Below the pieces are notes generated by a model. The model saw only the letters and a program-made list of their open reading frames with translations. It was not told the DNA's origin and did not search any database. Positions 33,859 to 38,489 of a stretch of 38,489 nt of DNA are shown in pieces. Source of the stretch: JBCCGI01 sp039029355 (GTDB taxonomy: Bacteria; Planctomycetota; UBA1135; GCA-002686595); contig JBCCGI010000079.1 in assembly GCA_039029355.1 (NCBI GenBank), forward strand, positions 1 to 38,489, in the 5' to 3' direction. A program made the position numbers and the translations under genes. Position 1 is the stretch's first letter. Every line of letters begins with the position of its first letter.

Positions 33859-33882
33859 CCGGAGGGAGGACCCTCCCTCCGG
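33859..33882 (-). other. Perfect 11-bp hairpin between the hydrolase and secreted-protein genes
   Basis: CCGGAGGGAGG (33859-33869) and CCTCCCTCCGG (33872-33882) form a perfect stem with a 2-nt loop. It could end transcription from the hydrolase gene or lie in the leader of the secreted-protein gene. Confidence 0.5.
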
Positions 33883-33946
33883 ACGCCCGATCGTACGGCG
33901 CCGCCGGGGGAGCGAAACCGTCGGCGCCGAAAGGTGCCTCACCGAA

Positions 33947-33967
33947 CGCCCACGCGATGCGTGGGCG
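33947..33967 (-). other. Perfect 9-bp hairpin after the beta-lactamase-family gene
   Basis: CGCCCACGC (33947-33955) pairs with GCGTGGGCG (33959-33967) around a 3-nt loop, 7 nt beyond the hydrolase stop. It has no T tract. With the 33859-33882 stem it may form a compound terminator. Confidence 0.45.
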
Positions 33968-33974
33968 GCGGGCG

Positions 33975-35048
33975 CTATTTCCACAGCACCCGCTCCACGG
34001 CCGCCGACACCTCGTAGGCCGTCTTGCCATGGTTGCAGAGCGCGATGATGCACACGTCGTCCTCTAGGTACCGCACCAGGTTCGAGCCGAAGCCGGCGAC
34101 GCCGCCCGAGTGGGACGCGGTCCGCGTGCCGCGCTTGTTGGTGTGCACGCGCCAGCCGTAGGCGTAGCCGTCGAGGTAGGGCTCGTAGAGCGCCTTCTTC
34201 GCCTGCTTGCCGAGCACCTTGTCGCCGCGCAGCGCCTGGTCCCAGGCGTAGAGGTCGTAGACCGTCGTCACCACGCCCCCCATCCCGCGGTAGCCCCAGC
34301 CCCAGAACCAGTCGGCCGCGGTCGAGCCCTCGGGCCCCTTCCCGCGTCGCGCCGCGGCACGGCCGCTCTTGATCAGGTCGCGGTCGCCGATGAAGCCGGT
34401 GTCCTTCAGCTTGGCGGGCTTGAACAGGTTCTTCTCCACGTACTCTTCGAAGGACTTGCCCGAGGCCTCCTCGACCACCGCCGCGAGCAGCGCGTAGCCA
34501 ACGTTGCTGTACTCGAAGCCCTCGCCCGCCGGCTCGAACGGGCTCGCCAGCATCTGCTTGACGTACGGCCCGCGCGCGAGCGGGGACGCATACGGCACGC
34601 CAAGGCTGCCGGGAATGCCGGCGGTGTGCGTCAACAAGTGGTGAAGCTGGATCCCGCGCTTGTCCTCGGGCACGTCGTCGAAGAACTCGTCGAGCGTGTC
34701 GGTCACCTTCAGCTTGCGCTTCTGCTGCAGGTGCAGGATCGCCGCCGCGGTGACCTGCTTGCTGATCGACGCGATCTCGAAGAGCGTCCGCGGCGTGTTC
34801 GGCGCCTCGTCGTAGTCGGCATAGCCGTAGCCCTTGGCGAGCAGGATCTCGCCCTTGCGCGCGACGAGCACGGCGCCCCAGAGCTCGTCGCCGCCGGCGG
34901 CGAGCACCGCGGCGTCGAGCGCCTCGCCGAGCTCACCGGCGACGATGGGTTTGTCGCCACGCTTCTTTTGGGCCTGGGCCGGGGAAGCCGCTGCGGCAAG
35001 CAACGCGACGAGCACGAGCAGGGTCCTGGCGAGCTTGGCAGGGGTCAT
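33975..35048 (-). CDS. Beta-lactamase-family serine hydrolase (class C / PBP-like), secreted
   Basis: The 357-residue protein has a signal peptide (TLLVLVALLAAAASPAQAQ). The serine beta-lactamase/transpeptidase-like fold has the catalytic Ser94-x-x-Lys97 in ASISKQ, the Tyr180-Ser-Asn182 motif in FEYSNVGY, and the third motif His-Ser-Gly in TASHSGGVAGFG. LHHLLTHTAGIP is the family signature. It may be an esterase, D-aminopeptidase or carboxypeptidase; antibiotic hydrolysis cannot be inferred from these motifs. The ATG encoding MTPAKLART is chosen because AGGAGAAG lies 2-10 nt upstream; an ATG 11 codons earlier lacks such a site. It is divergent from the kinase gene. Confidence 0.88.
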   Translation of the reverse strand: MTPAKLARTLLVLVALLAAAASPAQAQKKRGDKPIVAGELGEALDAAVLAAGGDELWGAVLVARKGEILLAKGYGYADYDEAPNTPRTLFEIASISKQVTAAAILHLQQKRKLKVTDTLDEFFDDVPEDKRGIQLHHLLTHTAGIPGSLGVPYASPLARGPYVKQMLASPFEPAGEGFEYSNVGYALLAAVVEEASGKSFEEYVEKNLFKPAKLKDTGFIGDRDLIKSGRAAARRGKGPEGSTAADWFWGWGYRGMGGVVTTVYDLYAWDQALRGDKVLGKQAKKALYEPYLDGYAYGWRVHTNKRGTRTASHSGGVAGFGSNLVRYLEDDVCIIALCNHGKTAYEVSAAVERVLWK

Positions 35049-35158
35049 CTCTTCTCCTGGAGATCGGGACTGCGGGCGCACGACCTCCTGTTCTAGCCCG
35101 GCGCCCGCGCTCGGCTACAGCCGCCTTGATGCCCGGGGGCGCACGTCCGTGGCTCGGG

Positions 35159-35165
35159 CTAGAAT
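35159..35165 (+). promoter_or_regulatory. Candidate -10 box of the kinase gene
   Basis: CTAGAAT, the same heptamer as upstream of the ferredoxin gene (31608-31614), ends 11 nt before the kinase ATG. If used, the transcript would be almost leaderless. No good -35 was found. Confidence 0.25.
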
Positions 35166-35176
35166 CGCGCCTGCAA

Positions 35177-38100
35177 ATGACGTCCCCCTGCCCGGACGAC
35201 GCAGCGATCGCTCGCGCCGCGGCCGACCCCGCGGCCGAGACCTCGGTGCTCGCACACGCTGAGGCGTGCCCGCGGTGCGTGGTTCGATTGGAGCAGGCCT
35301 TCCGGTCCGACACCTGGGTCAGCGAGCTGGGCCGCGTCGCGGAGCGTGCCCCCTCTCCCCCGGGGATCCAGGTGCTGCGCGAGGTCTCGCGCGGTGGCCA
35401 GGGCATCGTGTACGCCGCGCGCCAGGTCGCCACCGACCGCGACGTCGCCCTCAAGGTGCTCCTGCACGGCCGCTGGGCCTCGCTCGAGCAGCGTGCGCGC
35501 ATGGAGCGCGAGGCGCGGCTGGCGGCGCGCCTGCGGCATCCGAACGTGGTGCAGGTGTACGACTTCGGCACGCTCGACGACGGCCCCCACTTCCTGGTGC
35601 TGGAGTGGGTCGCGGGCGAGGCCCTGGACCGCCACCTCGCGGACGTGCACGCGCGCGGCCAGGCGGGCGACGCCGCGACGCTCGACGAGGTTCTGAACCT
35701 GTTCGACGCCGTCGCCGCCGGTGTCGAGGCGGCCCACGACGAGGGCATCCTGCACCGCGACCTGAAGCCCTCGAACGTGCTCGTCGACGAGCGCGGCTCG
35801 CCGCGGCTGATCGACTTCGGGCTGGCGAAGGAGGTCGACTCGACGTCCGCCGGGCTGACCGAGAGCGGGCGCTTCCTCGGCAGCTTGATCTGGGCCGCGC
35901 CCGAGCAGGTGCACGCGCAGGGTGTCGTGGACCGGCGGACGGACGTCCACGGGCTCGGGCTGTTGCTGCACTACGCGCTGACGGGGAAGCCGCCGCACGA
36001 CCGCACGAGCTCGATCTCCGAGCTGGTACGACGCATCTCGCGCAAGGCGATGCCGCCTCCGAGCCGCGAGGCGCTCGTGCCGGGAGTGGGGCTCGCGCTC
36101 GACCGCGTCGTGGCGCGCGCGCTCGACAAGGCCCCGGCGCGCCGCTACGCGAGCGTCGGCGAGCTGCGCGACGCTCTGCGCGCGGCGCGCACGCAGCGGA
36201 CGACGGCGGCGATGTGGATCCGCAGTCGGGCGCGCGAGCTGGCGACGTGCGCCGCGCTCCTCTCAGCGGGCCTCGCCGCCTGGCATTGGAGCCGATCGCA
36301 GCACGAAGCGCGCGCGGCCGCGAGCCTGGACGCCACCATCCGCAACCTGAGGCTAGGCGTGGAGCTGCACGGCGTCGAGGAGGACCTATGGAGCGCCGCC
36401 CGCGTCCTCGGCGTGGATGCGCCGCGGCTAACCGAGGACCGCTGGCACCGCGGCGACGCCGAGCACGAGCTCGGCTGGCTGCTGCGCGAGCTGTACGCGC
36501 GCTCGGGCTGGACCTGGGCCGCCGATCTAAGCGGGAGCGAGCGGATCCGGTCGGTGCACTGCGTGCGGGGTGGCCTGGCCGTCAGCCGCTCGGGCACCGG
36601 TGTCGAGATCTGGTCGCTGCCGCCGCGGAAGGTGCTCCGGCGCCTCGCGTCCTCGGTCTCCGCCCCGATCCTGAAGGCGGATCCGACCGGGCGCTGGCTG
36701 GTCGCGCACGGGTCGACGCCGGGGAAGCGCTTGGCGGTGTGGGACCTGGACTCCGAGCGCGCCGCGCCGGTTCGCGAGCTAGACGTCGAGGCGGTCGGCG
36801 TGGGCTTCCTGCCCAAAGGCGAGCTTCTGGTCGGCGTGGAGGAGGGCGGACTCGAAGTCTGGAACCTAGAGCGCGGCGAGCGGACGCGCGCACTGCCGAG
36901 GCCCGCGGGAATCTGTCGCGAGGTCGAAGGCACACGCTTCCTCTCGGCCTCCCCCGCGGGCCGCATCGCCTTCGACTCCTGGGCGGGCTGCGGCAACCAC
37001 TACCTGGCCCTCGTCGAGCTGCAGGACGAGCGGTACCAGGTCGAGAACATGGCCTGGAGCCGTCCCGTGCACTTCCTCGACGAGGACGGGGTCTGCATCT
37101 CGCTTGCCCACTCCCCGGCGCGCCTCCCCCTCGAGTTGAGACGCACGCCGGAGATCACGCAGGTCACGATGGGAGTGCCCAACCTGAAGGTGCTTGGTGC
37201 TGAAGGCCGCGTCTACCTCCGCGGGCACGGGGGCGGCAGGGTCGACTGCATCGATGTCCGGCCCGGGTCGATCCTCGACCAAACCTTTGGACACTCAACC
37301 GACGCAGGTGTGATGGGCAATCTGCGCGGCGGGGGACTGATCCTCACCGGCGGCGCGGCGATGCGGGCGCGCGCCTGGGTTCCGCTCCGAGCGAGCTGGC
37401 ACACGGTCCACCTACTCATGCCGGATCCGCCCGTGGGTGGGCTGCCCTTGGGTGGCCTGCACGACGTCGCCTTTCTACCGTCCGGAGAGCTCGCGACCGC
37501 GGACGGGAACCGTGGGACGGTGACACTATGGCGCGACGGTGTGCCGACACGTTCGATCCGCCTGCACACGCCGAGTCACTGGCTCGTGACCGGCGTCGAC
37601 GCCGCGGAGGACGGCGCGCTGCTCGCGGCGAGCAGCGCGCTGGGGGTCTACCTCATTTCCAGCTCCACCGAAGCGCGGCCGGAGCCGAGTTACCGCTTCC
37701 CCGACGAGGCGCAGGCCAACCACGTTCGCATTCGCCCGGGCGGCACGGAGGTCGCCGCGGTCTCCGACGGAGGTCACCTGGCACTGCTCGACCGCGATGG
37801 CGGAGTGCTCCTGGAGCTCGACCTCGCCGGCGACGGAACCCGCCTGGGCAGCTGCGCCTGGTCGGCGTCGGGGCGCCGACTGGTGGTCGGAGCCGGCGAC
37901 GGTCGCGTCTTCGAGCTCCAGGAGTCCGCCGGCGAGTGGTCCGTCGCGCCCCGCGCGTTCCGCGGTGGTCAACGGGGGAACGTCGGAGCGATCGCGGTCA
38001 CCGACGACGGGATCGTCGCAGGCGGCTATGGGAACGGTCGCGTCGCCCTCTGGGACGACTCCGGCGGACCGGCCCGAATCGTGCGCACCGGCGACGCGAA

Positions 38101-38353
38101 TGCGTACGCGCTCGAGCTCGCCGGAGACCACCTCCTCGTCCTGAACGGCGACGGCGGCCTGGACCTATGGGACCCCCGCACGGCGACCGAGCTAGCCTCT
38201 ATTCCGACCAACGGCCAGGGCGCGTTGTCGGTGCGTGTGTCTCCCTCGGGAGGGAAGGTCGCGGCGGCCGCGCTCGCGGGGCGGCTGATCCTCGTCGACC
38301 TCGACGCGCTCGACGCCGCGCTCGCGGAGCACGCGCCGCTGTTTCTACGCTAG
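35177..38353 (+). CDS. Zinc-finger / Ser-Thr protein kinase / WD40-like sensor protein
   Basis: The 1058-residue protein has three parts. Residues 1-45 contain HAEACPRC, an H-x3-C-x2-C motif like the zinc anti-sigma (zf-HC2) fold. Residues about 64-340 form a Hanks-type kinase: SRGGQGIVYA (glycine loop), Lys93 in VALK, HRDLKPSN (Asp195), DFG at 213-215 and APE at 241-243. All catalytic residues are intact. One membrane segment follows at about 355-371 (LATCAALLSAGLAAWHW). The remaining 680 residues are beta-propeller blades (for example WDLDSERA, VWNLERGER, VSPSGGKVAAAALAGRLILV) and should lie outside the membrane. It phosphorylates Ser/Thr on cytosolic partners in response to an external signal (inference). 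The start is the ATG encoding MTSPCPDDAA; no ribosome site is visible. Confidence 0.9.
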   Translation: MTSPCPDDAAIARAAADPAAETSVLAHAEACPRCVVRLEQAFRSDTWVSELGRVAERAPSPPGIQVLREVSRGGQGIVYAARQVATDRDVALKVLLHGRWASLEQRARMEREARLAARLRHPNVVQVYDFGTLDDGPHFLVLEWVAGEALDRHLADVHARGQAGDAATLDEVLNLFDAVAAGVEAAHDEGILHRDLKPSNVLVDERGSPRLIDFGLAKEVDSTSAGLTESGRFLGSLIWAAPEQVHAQGVVDRRTDVHGLGLLLHYALTGKPPHDRTSSISELVRRISRKAMPPPSREALVPGVGLALDRVVARALDKAPARRYASVGELRDALRAARTQRTTAAMWIRSRARELATCAALLSAGLAAWHWSRSQHEARAAASLDATIRNLRLGVELHGVEEDLWSAARVLGVDAPRLTEDRWHRGDAEHELGWLLRELYARSGWTWAADLSGSERIRSVHCVRGGLAVSRSGTGVEIWSLPPRKVLRRLASSVSAPILKADPTGRWLVAHGSTPGKRLAVWDLDSERAAPVRELDVEAVGVGFLPKGELLVGVEEGGLEVWNLERGERTRALPRPAGICREVEGTRFLSASPAGRIAFDSWAGCGNHYLALVELQDERYQVENMAWSRPVHFLDEDGVCISLAHSPARLPLELRRTPEITQVTMGVPNLKVLGAEGRVYLRGHGGGRVDCIDVRPGSILDQTFGHSTDAGVMGNLRGGGLILTGGAAMRARAWVPLRASWHTVHLLMPDPPVGGLPLGGLHDVAFLPSGELATADGNRGTVTLWRDGVPTRSIRLHTPSHWLVTGVDAAEDGALLAASSALGVYLISSSTEARPEPSYRFPDEAQANHVRIRPGGTEVAAVSDGGHLALLDRDGGVLLELDLAGDGTRLGSCAWSASGRRLVVGAGDGRVFELQESAGEWSVAPRAFRGGQRGNVGAIAVTDDGIVAGGYGNGRVALWDDSGGPARIVRTGDANAYALELAGDHLLVLNGDGGLDLWDPRTATELASIPTNGQGALSVRVSPSGGKVAAAALAGRLILVDLDALDAALAEHAPLFLR

Positions 38354-38375
38354 TGTCCTGAGTCAGAAGTTCGGC

Positions 38376-38489
38376 GTCACATTCCGCTCCCTGTCAGCCC
38401 CTGGCGGCGTTGCTCCTCCTCGGCGTAGCGCCCTGGATACGCAGTCGTCGTCGCGCCTTGCCAGGAACCGACAGGGAACGGAATGTGAC
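38376..38489. repeat. 114-bp long palindrome ending at the window edge
   Basis: The left arm GTCACATTCCGCTCCCTGTC (38376-38395) is mirrored by the right end of the window, whose reverse complement begins GTCACATTCCGTTCCCTGTC. Similarity continues inward to the CCTGGC segments, and the centre has CGTA/TACG pairing. It starts 22 nt after the kinase stop. It resembles a dispersed intergenic repeat, a MITE end or a very long terminator hairpin. Its outer limit on the right is the window edge, so the element could extend further. Confidence 0.7.

Overview
This is a high-GC, gene-dense stretch of a bacterial chromosome. No rRNA, tRNA, CRISPR array, phage gene or transposase was recognised. The content points to Planctomycetota or a similar high-GC lineage with many signalling and secreted proteins. 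The evidence is a giant Ser/Thr kinase with a WD40-like sensor, the wreck of a second sigma/kinase/WD40 system, FG-GAP (VCBS) and HAF-type secreted proteins, a collagen-like protein and a decayed PDZ gene of the thioredoxin/PDZ type. The phylum assignment is inference from gene families only.

Layout. 1-5.8 kb holds surface and secreted proteins: a collagen-like protein cut by the left window edge, a strong terminator, a membrane-anchored carboxypeptidase-regulatory-like protein and a ten-repeat FG-GAP lipoprotein. 5.8-8.2 kb holds a GNAT acetyltransferase translationally coupled to a secreted protein of unknown function. 8.3-10.6 kb holds an unusual isocitrate dehydrogenase homologue followed at 10 nt by a Wzx-type flippase. 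A 0.19-kb inverted-repeat element separates the flippase from a convergent unknown gene. 12.2-13.8 kb holds a HAF-repeat secreted protein and two hairpins. 13.8-17.6 kb holds three family-4 glycosyltransferases and a thioredoxin-type arsenate reductase; with the flippase the glycosyltransferases suggest surface polysaccharide assembly.

17.6-26.8 kb is a nine-gene minus-strand cluster with tight or overlapping spacing: thiolase, 3-hydroxyacyl-CoA dehydrogenase, a secreted cyclophilin, a cytosolic cyclophilin, crotonase, a second thiolase, a one-chain aconitase/isopropylmalate-dehydratase-family protein with its swivel domain first, a LeuB-like decarboxylating dehydrogenase and a VOC protein. 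The CoA enzymes would interconvert acetyl-CoA and crotonyl-CoA (or run beta-oxidation in reverse order). The dehydratase/dehydrogenase pair would carry out LeuCD/LeuB-type steps.

27-29.4 kb holds a SirB1-type transglutaminase-like protein, a Lon N-domain protein and exonuclease III. 29.4-31.5 kb is a decayed ECF sigma / Ser-Thr kinase / WD40 locus with several independent lesions. 31.6-33 kb holds a 2Fe-2S ferredoxin, a frameshifted PDZ-gene remnant and a seven-iron ferredoxin. 33-35 kb holds a secreted unknown protein and a beta-lactamase-family serine hydrolase. 35.2-38.35 kb encodes an intact zinc-finger/kinase/WD40 protein, and the window ends exactly at the right arm of a 114-bp palindrome.
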